This document shows, piece after piece, positions 16,373 to 24,621 of a stretch of DNA of 64,000 nucleotides. Location: the NCBI GenBank assembly GCA_036227345.1, contig CP109468.1:3038001-3102000 (forward strand). Reading direction: 5' to 3'. Each line of letters opens with the position of its first letter. Positions within the stretch are counted from its first letter, which is position 1. The notes beneath the pieces are model-generated. The model saw only the letters and a list, made by a program, of their open reading frames with translations, was not told the DNA's origin and did no database searches. This stretch comes from Streptomyces sp. NBC_01463. Its GTDB lineage: Bacteria; Actinomycetota; Actinomycetes; Streptomycetales; Streptomycetaceae. The position numbers and the translations under genes are program-made.

Positions 16373-17536
16373 TCAGCCCACTGGGAGGAACCCGTCGAGG
16401 ATGTCGGCCAGTGGGCCGGGCTGTTCGAGGGTCTGCATATGGGGTGCGCGCGGAAGCTCCCGGTAGACGGAGCCGGGGATGCGCCCGGCGACCCCGGACA
16501 TGAACGCGGGCGGCGCCGCCGCGTCGAGTTCTCCGGCGACGACCAGGGTCGGTGCATGGAGATCGCGGAGCCGGTCCCGCACGTCGAGGGTCTTGTACGC
16601 CCGCCAGGTGGCGGCCCAGTCGGCCGGATCGAACCGGCGGACGCGCTCGCGGGCGTACCGCACGCCCCAGGTGTTCTCGGCGAGCGCCTCGGGGGTGAAC
16701 CAGCGGGTGAGGGTGGGGGCGATCTGGGCGTCCATGCCCTCGGTCTCGGCGGCGCGGGCCCGGGACTCGAAGGCCTCGGGGACCGGGTGGTCGGGGGCTC
16801 CCAGCAGGGCGAGGGACGCGATCCGCCCGGGGTGCAGGACGGCGGCGGTCTGGCCGATCGCACCGCCGACGGACAGCCCGACGACATGCGCCCGCTCCAG
16901 TTCCAGGGCGTCGAGCACCGCCACCAGGTCGGTGCCGAGGCCGGACATGCCGGTGGCGGCGGGCGCACCGGCTGCCGCCCCGTGGCCACGGATGTCGTAG
17001 GCGAACACCCGCCGGCCCGCGGCCAGCCGTTCCATGACCGGCTCCCACATCCGCCAGTCGACGCCCAGGGAGTGGACCAGCAGCACGGGCGGTCCTTCGT
17101 CGCCCCGCCGCGCCACCACCGTGTCGTGGTCGCCCAGCCGGACCGTGCGCAGCGCGGCCGGCCCGGGCAGTCCGGACGCGGTCAGCACCTCGTCGACGAC
17201 GGCCAGTGCGTTCAGTGCGCGCGGCAGGCCGGCGTAGAGCGCCACGTGCTCGCACAGGGCGAGCAGCTCCGAGGCCGCGTGGCCCTGGTGCAGGGCCGCA
17301 CGGGTGTGGGTGGCGAGCTGGCCCTCGGCCCCGCCGAGCGCGGCCAGGACCGCCACCGTCACGAGCTCCCGCTCGGCCCAGCCCAGTTCGGCGTGGGTGA
17401 CCACTCCCGCGGCCGCGTAGTCGACGAGGGTGGCGTACATCTGCGGCGACTGCTCCCGGATCCGCGCCAGGGCGTCCTCGGCCGGCACCCCGGTCAGGCC
17501 TTCGTAGGCGCGTCGCCCCCGTGCGTGCTGGTCCAT
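16373..17536 (-). CDS. Carboxymuconolactone decarboxylase-alpha/beta hydrolase fusion
   Basis: A 387-residue two-domain protein. Residues about 1-125 are a carboxymuconolactone decarboxylase/AhpD-like helical domain (TLVDYAAAGVVTHAELGWAE, EGQLATHTRAALHQGHAASE). Residues 126-387 are an alpha/beta hydrolase of the PcaD/3-oxoadipate enol-lactonase type: PPVLLVHSLGVDWRMW oxyanion strand, nucleophile elbow VVGLSVGGAIGQ, acid near VVAGELDAAAP and His in PRAPHMQTLEQPG. Fused PcaC/PcaD enzymes of the beta-ketoadipate pathway are known (PcaL), usually with the hydrolase first; here the order is reversed. No other aromatic-catabolism genes are adjacent, and the CMD domain lacks an evident CxxC, so the real substrate is uncertain. 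Confidence 0.82.
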   Translation of the reverse strand: MDQHARGRRAYEGLTGVPAEDALARIREQSPQMYATLVDYAAAGVVTHAELGWAERELVTVAVLAALGGAEGQLATHTRAALHQGHAASELLALCEHVALYAGLPRALNALAVVDEVLTASGLPGPAALRTVRLGDHDTVVARRGDEGPPVLLVHSLGVDWRMWEPVMERLAAGRRVFAYDIRGHGAAAGAPAATGMSGLGTDLVAVLDALELERAHVVGLSVGGAIGQTAAVLHPGRIASLALLGAPDHPVPEAFESRARAAETEGMDAQIAPTLTRWFTPEALAENTWGVRYARERVRRFDPADWAATWRAYKTLDVRDRLRDLHAPTLVVAGELDAAAPPAFMSGVAGRIPGSVYRELPRAPHMQTLEQPGPLADILDGFLPVG

Positions 17537-17655
17537 CGCGTGCTCCCGTTCCTCGGACTGTCGGTGCGACGATCATCGAGGGGCGCCGGGCCGTACGTCC
17601 GCGATTCCCTCGGACCGGCCGTCGGCCGCCCGGGGAAGTCACCGGACCGGGCCCG

Positions 17656-17728
17656 CAGGACCGAGAAAACAGCCGGACCGAGAGACGGCTGGACCGAGAA
17701 ACAGCCGGACCGGGCTCAGCCGGTCCGG
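17656..17728. repeat. 16-bp imperfect tandem repeats ending in a hairpin
   Basis: Copies of a CAGCCGGACCGAGAGA-like unit run in tandem (CAGGACCGAGAAAA, CAGCCGGACCGAGAGA, CGGCTGGACCGAGAAA, CAGCCGGACCGGGCT). The last copy pairs with the next bases as CCGGACCGG/CCGGTCCGG around the nudC stop codon. It may act as the nudC terminator. It lies just inside and beyond the 3' end of nudC. Confidence 0.6.
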
Positions 17729-18660
17729 ACCGGCTTCGGCAGGGGCTTCCCGTACCAGATCTCGATCAGGCGGGCGGCGATCGAGATGCCGAACGGGGGC
17801 AGGATCTCGCCCGACTCGAAAGCGGCCGTCAGCTCCTCGCGGGAGAACCAGCGGGCCTCCTCGATCTCCTCGCCGTCGACGTTGATGTCGAACGTCGTGG
17901 CCCGGGCCATGAAGCCGAGCATCAGGCTGGACGGGAAGGGCCAGGGCTGGCTGGCGATGTACTCGACCTCGCCGACCGTGACGCCCGCCTCCTCGAACAC
18001 CTCGCGCGCCACGGACTGCTCGATCGACTCGCCCGGCTCGACGAAGCCCGCCAGCGTGGAGAAGCGGCCCTCGGGCCAGTGCACCTGGCGGCCGAGCAGG
18101 GCACGGTCCTGGTCGTCGGTGACGAGCATGATGACCGCCGGGTCGGTGCGCGGGTAGTGCTCGGCGCCGCAGGCCTGGCAGCGGCGGATGTGGCCGGCCG
18201 CCGCGATCACCGTGCGTTCGCCGCAGCGCGAGCAGAAGCGGTGCAGCCGCTGCCAGTTCTCCAGCGCGACCGCGTGCACCATCAGGCCGGCGTCGCGGGC
18301 GCCGAGGAGCAGGCCGGCCTCGCGCAGGCCCGCGGGGCGCGCCGACTGGTCCATGCGGCCAGGCAGCGAGTCCTTCTGGAGGGCGAAGTAGCTGACGCCG
18401 TCGTCGTCGGTGCCGAGGAAGTAGCGGTGGGTCTCGGTGACCGGTGCCTCGAAGGCGGGGGTCATCACGAGTTCGGTGCCGTCGGCGGTGTCGTCGACCA
18501 GCACCTGCCCGCCCGAGACGACGAAGACCCGGGTCGTGGGGTGGCTCCACGCGGCGGACAGCCAGGCCTCGTCGAGGCGGTGGTGCGCCGCGCGGTCGAT
18601 GCCGCTCGGCGCGGTCAGACCGATGGGACGGTCCGTGGTGGCGTTGTCGAAGGTGCTCAC
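17716..18660 (-). CDS. nudC: NAD(+) diphosphatase NudC
   Basis: A 314-residue NUDIX enzyme that cleaves NAD(H) to NMN and AMP, and in this family can remove NAD caps from RNA. It has the NudC-specific zinc ribbon (RFCSRCGERT ... RCQACGAEHYPRTDP) before the Nudix domain, then the Nudix box (GFVEPGESIEQSVAREVFEEAG) and the SQPWPFPSSLM motif that marks the NADH subfamily. The GTG at 18660 is preceded by AGGAAG. It lies 44 bp downstream of the dipeptidase gene on the same strand, so the two are probably co-transcribed. In M. tuberculosis nudC also sits between uvrD2 and adnB (from memory). Confidence 0.95.
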   Translation of the reverse strand: MSTFDNATTDRPIGLTAPSGIDRAAHHRLDEAWLSAAWSHPTTRVFVVSGGQVLVDDTADGTELVMTPAFEAPVTETHRYFLGTDDDGVSYFALQKDSLPGRMDQSARPAGLREAGLLLGARDAGLMVHAVALENWQRLHRFCSRCGERTVIAAAGHIRRCQACGAEHYPRTDPAVIMLVTDDQDRALLGRQVHWPEGRFSTLAGFVEPGESIEQSVAREVFEEAGVTVGEVEYIASQPWPFPSSLMLGFMARATTFDINVDGEEIEEARWFSREELTAAFESGEILPPFGISIAARLIEIWYGKPLPKPVRTG

Positions 18661-18704
18661 AGGTGCTTCCTACTCCCCCGGGATGGATCGGGTGTTCAGA
18701 GGAT

Positions 18705-20099
18705 TCAGCGGAGTGCGGCTGCCAGTTCGCCCCAGAGGTGGGCGGTGGTCTCCACACCCTTGAACAGCAGGTCGAGTTCGACCTTCTCGTTGGGGGCGTG
18801 CCAGCCGTCGGACGGTACGGAGATGCCCAGGAAGAGGACGGGTGCGCCGAGCACGTCCTGCAGGTCGGCGGCGGGTCCCGAGCCTCCTTCGCGGGTGAAG
18901 AGGATCTTCTGGCCGAAGGCCCGTCCCATGGCGCGGGCCACGGCCTGCAGCGCGGGGTGGTCCAGCGGGGTGAGGCAGGGGCGGGTGGCCGGGAGGAAGG
19001 TGATCCGTTGGCGGACGCCGGCCGGGACGCGGTCCTCGGCCCAGGCCCGGACCGCCTTCTCGATGCCGTCCGGGTCCTGGCCCGCGACCAGCCGGAAGCT
19101 GATCTTGACCTGGGCGGCGGACGGGATGATCGTCTTGCTGCCGGCGCCCTGGTAGCCGCCGCCGATGCCGTTGACCTCGGCGGTGGGGCGGGCCCAGACG
19201 CGTTCCAGCGTGGAGTAGCCCGCCTCGCCGGACGCGGCCTGCGACTTGGCGGTACGCAGCCAGGTGGCCTCGTCGAACGGCAGCTCGGCGAAGAGGGCGC
19301 GTTCGGTGTCGGTGAGTTCGGCCACACCGTCGTAGAAGCCGGGGACCGCCACCCGGCCGTCGGCGTCGTGCAGGGCCGCGACGAGGCGGGCGATCTCGGT
19401 GGCGGGGTTGGGTACGGCGCCGCCGAACGATCCGGAGTGGATGTCCTGCTCCGGCCCGCGCAGCTCGATCTCGCACTCGGCGAGGCCGCGCATGCCGGTG
19501 CAGACGGTCGGGGTCGACTCGTCCCACATGCCGGTGTCGGAGACGATGACGGCGTCCGCGCCGAGGCGGTCCGCCTGCTGCTCGACCAGGGCGCGGAAGT
19601 GCGGCGAACCCGACTCCTCCTCGCCCTCGACCAGGAGCTTGAGGTGGACGGCGGGGGCGGTGCGGCCGGTCGTGGCGAGGTGCGCCCGGAGGCCGAGGGT
19701 GTGGAAGAACACCTGCCCCTTGTCGTCGGCCGCGCCCCGTCCGTACATCCGGCCGTCGCGGATCACCGGCTCGAACGGGTCGGTGTCCCAGCCGTCCTCG
19801 CGGGCGGCGGGCTGCACGTCGTGATGTCCGTACACGAGCACCGTGGGGGCGTCCGGGTCGTCGGACGGCCACTCGGCGAACACCGCGGGGGCACCCGCCG
19901 TCTCCCAGACCTCGGCGACCGGGAAGCCGGTCTCCGTCAGCTTGGCGGACAGCCAGGCGGCACTGCGCCGTACGTCCCCGTCGTGCTCCGGCTGAGCGGA
20001 TACGGACGGGATGCGCAGCCACTCGGCGAGATCGTCGAGGAAGGCGGCGCGGTGCTGCTCGGTGTACGTACGGACGGCGTTGTCCGGGGTGTCGCTCAT
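18705..20099 (-). CDS. M20-family dipeptidase
   Basis: A 464-residue zinc metallopeptidase of the M20 carnosinase/CNDP-like group. The first metal site is in VLVYGHHDVQPA, the bridging Asp in YGRGAADDKGQV, the catalytic Glu pair in LLVEGEEESGSPHF, another ligand in VIVSDTGMW, and the last His in SDGWHAPNEKVEL near the C-terminus. It probably hydrolyses di- or small peptides in the cytoplasm; no signal peptide is present. The ATG at 20099 opens the conserved sequence. The start lies ten bases after the adnB stop on the same strand, so adnB, dipeptidase and nudC form a likely operon. Confidence 0.93.
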   Translation of the reverse strand: MSDTPDNAVRTYTEQHRAAFLDDLAEWLRIPSVSAQPEHDGDVRRSAAWLSAKLTETGFPVAEVWETAGAPAVFAEWPSDDPDAPTVLVYGHHDVQPAAREDGWDTDPFEPVIRDGRMYGRGAADDKGQVFFHTLGLRAHLATTGRTAPAVHLKLLVEGEEESGSPHFRALVEQQADRLGADAVIVSDTGMWDESTPTVCTGMRGLAECEIELRGPEQDIHSGSFGGAVPNPATEIARLVAALHDADGRVAVPGFYDGVAELTDTERALFAELPFDEATWLRTAKSQAASGEAGYSTLERVWARPTAEVNGIGGGYQGAGSKTIIPSAAQVKISFRLVAGQDPDGIEKAVRAWAEDRVPAGVRQRITFLPATRPCLTPLDHPALQAVARAMGRAFGQKILFTREGGSGPAADLQDVLGAPVLFLGISVPSDGWHAPNEKVELDLLFKGVETTAHLWGELAAALR

Positions 20100-20109
20100 G
20101 ACCTTCAGC

Positions 20110-23100
20110 TTATCGGGCCGTGGGAGGTGGCTCGTCCAGGAGGATCCGCTCCAGCTCCGGGCGGCCCGGGAGCCGGGCCGGGCGGACGCTCTCGCCGCTG
20201 CGGACGAAGAGGAAGGTGGCCGTGACATCGGTGAGCGGCAGCCCGTGCAGTTCGGCCCAGGCGAGGCGGTAGACGGCGAGCTGGAGGGGGTCGGCGGTGT
20301 TGGTGCGGCTGGTCTTCCAGTCGACGATCTCGTACGTGTCCCCGGTGCGGTACACCGCGTCGATACGGCCCCGGATCACCCGGCCGGCCAGGGTGATCTG
20401 GAACGGCGTCTCGACGCGGTAGGGGGTGCGGCGGGCGTACGGGGTGCGCTCGAAGGCCTCCTTGAGCTCGGCGAGATCCCGCTCGTCGGCGATGTCGGCG
20501 TCGCTCTCGTCGGCGCCGGGGAGCTCGTCGGGGCCGAGCATGGGCAGCGGCAGTTCCTCGAAGCGGGACTCGACCCAGGCGTGGAAGCGGGTGCCCCGCC
20601 GGGCGGCGGCCTGCGGGGGCCTCGGCATGGGGCGGGCCAGTTCCTGGGCGAAGCCGTCGGGGTCGTCGGCGAGGCGCAGCAACTGGGTGGCGGAGAGCGA
20701 TGCGGGCACGAGGACGTCGCGCACGGTGGCGCGGGCGCGGCGCAGCTCCCCGGCGAGCGCGTCGAGGTCGCGGTCCCAGGAGGCGAGGGTGCGGGACTCC
20801 TCGGGGGTGAGCCGCGGGGGCACCCGCTCGGGGGCGCGGGCCGCCGGGACGTGCGGGGCGGCCTGGGGCGCGTCGTCGTCATCGGGGAAGGGCGCGTCGT
20901 CCAGGAAGGGGTCGTCCTCGGGGAACAGCTCGTCGTCGGGAGGTCCGGGGCGGGCCTCGTCCGGCGGGGGCGGCTGCTCCTGCGCCGCGTACGCATCAGG
21001 CACCGGGCCCGCCGCGGCCAGTGCCTCCAGGTGGGCCATCACCGTGTCCGCGGCGGCCCGGCGGCGGGCCAGCGCGGTGTCGTCGAGCGGCAGCGGCCAG
21101 GCGTGGCCGGCCACTGCCCCGGCCGCCAGGGCCGGGTTCTCCTCGTCCTCGGCCGGTTCGTCCGCCCAGGCCTCGATCTCGCCGTGCCCGGCGGCGCAGT
21201 GCTCGTACAGCGCGTGCAGGAAGGCGGACGGCCCGCGCGGCTTCTTCTGGTTCGGGCCCCACCAGTGGCCGGAGCCGAGCAGCAGGGTGCGGGGGCGGGT
21301 GAAGGTGACGTAGCCGAGGCGGAGCTCCTCGGTGTGCTGGTGCTCCTTCATCTCCTCCTTGAAGCCCTTGAGCCCCTTGGCGTCGAAGGAGTGGACGACG
21401 GGCAGGGTGGCGGTGTCGCCGCGCAGGGCGTGCGGGAGGACCTGGGGCTGGGAGGTCCAGGCGTCCCGGGACCGGCCGCTGGGGAACTGGCCGGTGACCA
21501 GGCCGGGCACGGCGACGACGTCCCATTCCAGGCCCTTGGACTTGTGGGCGGTGAGGACCTTGACGGTGTTCTCACCGCCGGGCAGCGCGTTGTCCAGGCC
21601 CTTCTCGTACTGCGCGGCCGTGCGCAGGAAGCCGAGGAAGGCGAGGAGCGAGGCCTCCCCGTCGACGGCGGCGAACCGGGCCGCGACGTCGAGGAAGTTG
21701 GCGAGGGTCTCGCGGCGGCGGGCGGCCAGGGCGTGGGGGGAGGCGGAGAGCTCGACCTCCAGGCCGGTGGTGGACAGCACCCGGTGCAGGACGTCCATCA
21801 GCGGGTCGGCGAGGGAGCGGCGCAGGTCGCGCAGTTCGGTGGCGAGGCGGGCGAAGCGGACGCGGGCGTCGGCGGAGAACGGCAGGCGGTCGTCCTGCTC
21901 GCCGCCGGAGTCGAGGAACGTGTCCAGGGCGTCGGCCAGCGAGATCACCTCGGCCGGGTCGACGCCCTCGACGGCCTCGGCGAGCCGGCGGTCGGGATCG
22001 AAGTCCGCGTCGTCGCCGTGGGCCGCGCGGTGGACGAGGAGGCGGGCGCGGCGGCCGAGGAGCGCCAGGTCGCGGGGGCCGATCCGCCAGCGGGGGCCGG
22101 TGAGCAGCCGGACCAGGGAAGCGTTGGCGCCCGGGTCCTGGAGTACCTCGCAGACGGCGACGAGGTCGGCGACCTCCGGCAGGTGGAGCAGTCCGGAGAG
22201 GCCGACGACCTCGACCGGGATGTCCCGGGCGACGAGCGCGGCCTGGATCTCCGGGAAGTCACCGGCGGTGCGGCACAGGACGGCGATCTCGCCGGGGGCC
22301 TTGCCGGTGCGCACGAGGTGGGCGATCGAGTCGGCGAGCCAGTCGATCTCCTCGGCGTGGGTGCGCAGCAGGGCGCAGCGGACGAGGCCGTCGCGCTCGG
22401 CGCCCGGGGCGGGGCGCAGGGCCTCGACGCCCTCGTGCATGGCGCGCAGCGGTGCGGCGAGTCCGTTGGCGAGGTGCAGGAGGCGGCCGCCGCTGCGGCG
22501 GTTCTCGCTGAGGGAGTAGCGGGCGGCCGGGGTGCCGTCGGCGTGCGGGAAGTGGCTCGGGAAGTCGTCGAGGTTGGCGACGGAGGCGCCGCGCCAGCCG
22601 TAGATGGCCTGGCAGGGGTCGCCGACGGCTGTGACGGCGTGTCCGGACGACGTGCCGTCGGGTCCGCTGCCGAAGAGGGCGGAGAGCAGGAGGCGCTGGG
22701 CGACGGAGGTGTCCTGGTACTCGTCGAGCAGGACGACCCGGTACTCGTCGCGCAGGATCGCGCCGACCTCGGGACGGGTGAGGGCCAGCTCGGCGGAGAG
22801 CGCGATCTGGTCGCCGAAGTCGAGGAGGTCGCGGCTGCGCTTCGCCTCCCGGTAGCGGCCGGTCAGCGAGAGCAGCTCGCGGCGGGCCTCGGCGGCCTCG
22901 GGGATCTTGCGCAGTTCCGCGTTGCTGAGCCCGGCGGTCTCCAGGGTGCGGAGCAGCTCGGTGTCGTACGCCGCGAGCTGTCCGGGACGTACGAGATGTT
23001 CGGCCAGCTCGGCGTCCAGGGCCAGCAGATCGCTGACGAGGGTGGGGAACGACCTGGTCAGGGCGGGGTAGGGGCCGGGGGCCTCGCGCAGCACGCGGGC

Positions 23101-23535
23101 GGCGAGCTGGTAGCGGGTGGCGTCGGCGAGGAGGCGGGTGGTGGGTTCGAGCCCTATCCGCAGCCCGTGCTCGGTGAGGAGCCGGCCGGCGAAGGCGTGG
23201 TACGTGGAGATGCCTGGTTCGCCCGGGGGGTCGTCCGGGTCGATGACGTCGGGGTCGGTGACTCCGGCGGCGATCAGGGCCTTGCGGACGCGCTCGGCGA
23301 GCTCACCGGCCGCCTTGTTGGTGAAGGTGAGCCCGAGGACCTGCTCAGGGGCGACCTGACCGGTCCCGACCAGCCACACCACCCGGGCCGCCATCACCGT
23401 GGTCTTCCCCGACCCGGCTCCGGCGACGATCACCTGCGGGGCGGGCGGCGCGATGATGCACGCCGTCTGCTCCGGGGTGAAGGGAATCCCGAGGAGCTCC
23501 TTGAGCTGCTCGGGATCGGTGATACGTGGGGACAC
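20110..23535 (-). CDS. adnB: AdnB-like ATP-dependent helicase-nuclease subunit
   Basis: An approximately 1141-residue fusion of a UvrD-like helicase and a RecB-type nuclease, one half of the AdnAB double-strand-break resection machine. Helicase motifs: VAGAGSGKTTVMAARV (I), LLDEYQDTSVAQR (II), AVGDPCQAIYGWRGA (III), AHKSKGLEWDVVAV (V) and LRLGYVTFTRPR (VI). The C-terminal nuclease has GRIDAVYR, YEIVDWKTSRTN and the DPLQLAVYRLAWAEL helix, so the PD-(D/E)XK residues look intact. A Pro/Asp-rich acidic linker lies around residues 850-910. The GTG at 23535 (SPRITDPEQLKELL) begins conserved sequence but has a poor ribosome site. Assignment as B rather than A rests on gene order recalled from M. tuberculosis. 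Confidence 0.85.
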   Translation of the reverse strand: MSPRITDPEQLKELLGIPFTPEQTACIIAPPAPQVIVAGAGSGKTTVMAARVVWLVGTGQVAPEQVLGLTFTNKAAGELAERVRKALIAAGVTDPDVIDPDDPPGEPGISTYHAFAGRLLTEHGLRIGLEPTTRLLADATRYQLAARVLREAPGPYPALTRSFPTLVSDLLALDAELAEHLVRPGQLAAYDTELLRTLETAGLSNAELRKIPEAAEARRELLSLTGRYREAKRSRDLLDFGDQIALSAELALTRPEVGAILRDEYRVVLLDEYQDTSVAQRLLLSALFGSGPDGTSSGHAVTAVGDPCQAIYGWRGASVANLDDFPSHFPHADGTPAARYSLSENRRSGGRLLHLANGLAAPLRAMHEGVEALRPAPGAERDGLVRCALLRTHAEEIDWLADSIAHLVRTGKAPGEIAVLCRTAGDFPEIQAALVARDIPVEVVGLSGLLHLPEVADLVAVCEVLQDPGANASLVRLLTGPRWRIGPRDLALLGRRARLLVHRAAHGDDADFDPDRRLAEAVEGVDPAEVISLADALDTFLDSGGEQDDRLPFSADARVRFARLATELRDLRRSLADPLMDVLHRVLSTTGLEVELSASPHALAARRRETLANFLDVAARFAAVDGEASLLAFLGFLRTAAQYEKGLDNALPGGENTVKVLTAHKSKGLEWDVVAVPGLVTGQFPSGRSRDAWTSQPQVLPHALRGDTATLPVVHSFDAKGLKGFKEEMKEHQHTEELRLGYVTFTRPRTLLLGSGHWWGPNQKKPRGPSAFLHALYEHCAAGHGEIEAWADEPAEDEENPALAAGAVAGHAWPLPLDDTALARRRAAADTVMAHLEALAAAGPVPDAYAAQEQPPPPDEARPGPPDDELFPEDDPFLDDAPFPDDDDAPQAAPHVPAARAPERVPPRLTPEESRTLASWDRDLDALAGELRRARATVRDVLVPASLSATQLLRLADDPDGFAQELARPMPRPPQAAARRGTRFHAWVESRFEELPLPMLGPDELPGADESDADIADERDLAELKEAFERTPYARRTPYRVETPFQITLAGRVIRGRIDAVYRTGDTYEIVDWKTSRTNTADPLQLAVYRLAWAELHGLPLTDVTATFLFVRSGESVRPARLPGRPELERILLDEPPPTAR

Positions 23536-23688
23536 TCCACAGAGGCTAACCGGCCGGACCGACAACCCACGAAGCCGTGCGGCGCCCGCGGACGGGGCCC
23601 CGTTTCCCTCCCCCGGGGAGCGCGTAGGCACCGCGGGAAGGTCTAGATTTACCGCTTGTCGCATCAACAGCCTTACGAGGACGGTCAT

Positions 23689-24594
23689 ATGAGCGCCGAC
23701 GCACCCGCCCCTGACGCCACGGAGCTCAGGAAGCGCATCGACACCACGAAGGCGCATCCGGCGCGGGTCTACGACGTCTTCCTCGGCGGCAAGGACAACT
23801 ACCCGGCCGACCGGGAGGCCGCGGCCATGGCGCTGGCCGCCAATCCGCGCGGCTATCTCACCGTGCGGCACAACCGGGACTTCATGCGCCGGGCGGTCAC
23901 GCTCGCCGCCCACGAGGGCATCCGGCAGTTCCTGGACATCGGTACCGGGCTGCCGACGCAGCAGAACGTGCACCAGATCGCCCAGGCGGTGGCCCCCGAC
24001 TCACGGGTGGTCTACGTCGACAACGACCCCGTCGTCCTCGTCCACGCGCAGGCCCTGCTCACCAGCGGCCCCGAGGGACGCACCGACTACATCGAGGCGG
24101 ACCTGCGCGACCCCGCCACGATCCTCGAAGCCGCCCGCCGCACCCTCGACCTCGACCGGCCCGTCGCCCTCGTCCTCGCCGCCGTCCTCCACTTCATCGA
24201 GGACGACGCGGCCTATCCCGTCGTCGAGCGGCTGCTCGGCGCGCTGGCACCCGGGAGTCTGCTGGTGCTGAGCAACGTGAGCTCGGACCTCAACCCCGAG
24301 CAGGTCGGCCAGGTGACGAAGGCGTTCAAGGAGCGCGGCTTCGCCATGGTCCGCCGCTCGCACGCGCAGGTGGAGCGCTTCGTGACCGACAACGGTCTGG
24401 AGATGCTCGAACCCGGTGTCGTCCCGGTGCACCGCTGGCGCCCCGAGGAGGTCGTCGACCTGCCCGAGGCCGCCGACGCGGATCCGGAGTTCGTGGCGGG
24501 CCTGGACGAGCTGGACCGTACGCGCTACCGGCGGATCGACGACGTCACGGACGCGGACGTGAGCGTGTACGGGGTGGTGGCCCGCAAGCTCTGA
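23689..24594 (+). CDS. SAM-dependent methyltransferase (DUF574 family)
   Basis: A 301-residue protein of the streptomycete DUF574/Methyltransf_19 family. The fold is seen in the HPARVYDVFLGGKDNYPADR signature near the start, QFLDIGTGLPTQQNVHQIAQ (SAM-binding motif I), RVVYVDNDPVVLVHAQALL, and FIEDDAAYPVVERL. The substrate is unknown; many paralogues occur per Streptomyces genome. The ATG at 23689 follows GAGGAC. It is read opposite to its neighbours and sits exactly between adnB and adnA, whose orthologues are adjacent in mycobacteria, so it looks like an insertion. Its stop is only 27 bp from the adnA stop. Confidence 0.88.
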   Translation: MSADAPAPDATELRKRIDTTKAHPARVYDVFLGGKDNYPADREAAAMALAANPRGYLTVRHNRDFMRRAVTLAAHEGIRQFLDIGTGLPTQQNVHQIAQAVAPDSRVVYVDNDPVVLVHAQALLTSGPEGRTDYIEADLRDPATILEAARRTLDLDRPVALVLAAVLHFIEDDAAYPVVERLLGALAPGSLLVLSNVSSDLNPEQVGQVTKAFKERGFAMVRRSHAQVERFVTDNGLEMLEPGVVPVHRWRPEEVVDLPEAADADPEFVAGLDELDRTRYRRIDDVTDADVSVYGVVARKL

Positions 24595-24621
24595 CGCCGG
24601 GGCCCGGGGGCCGCGCCGCGC

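Noticed and set aside
20011..23646. A plus-strand open frame of 1211 codons opposite adnB
   Set aside because: It is an antisense shadow caused by GC-rich third positions; the minus-strand frame has every helicase and nuclease motif, while the plus frame shows only low-complexity Gly/Val/Glu sequence.
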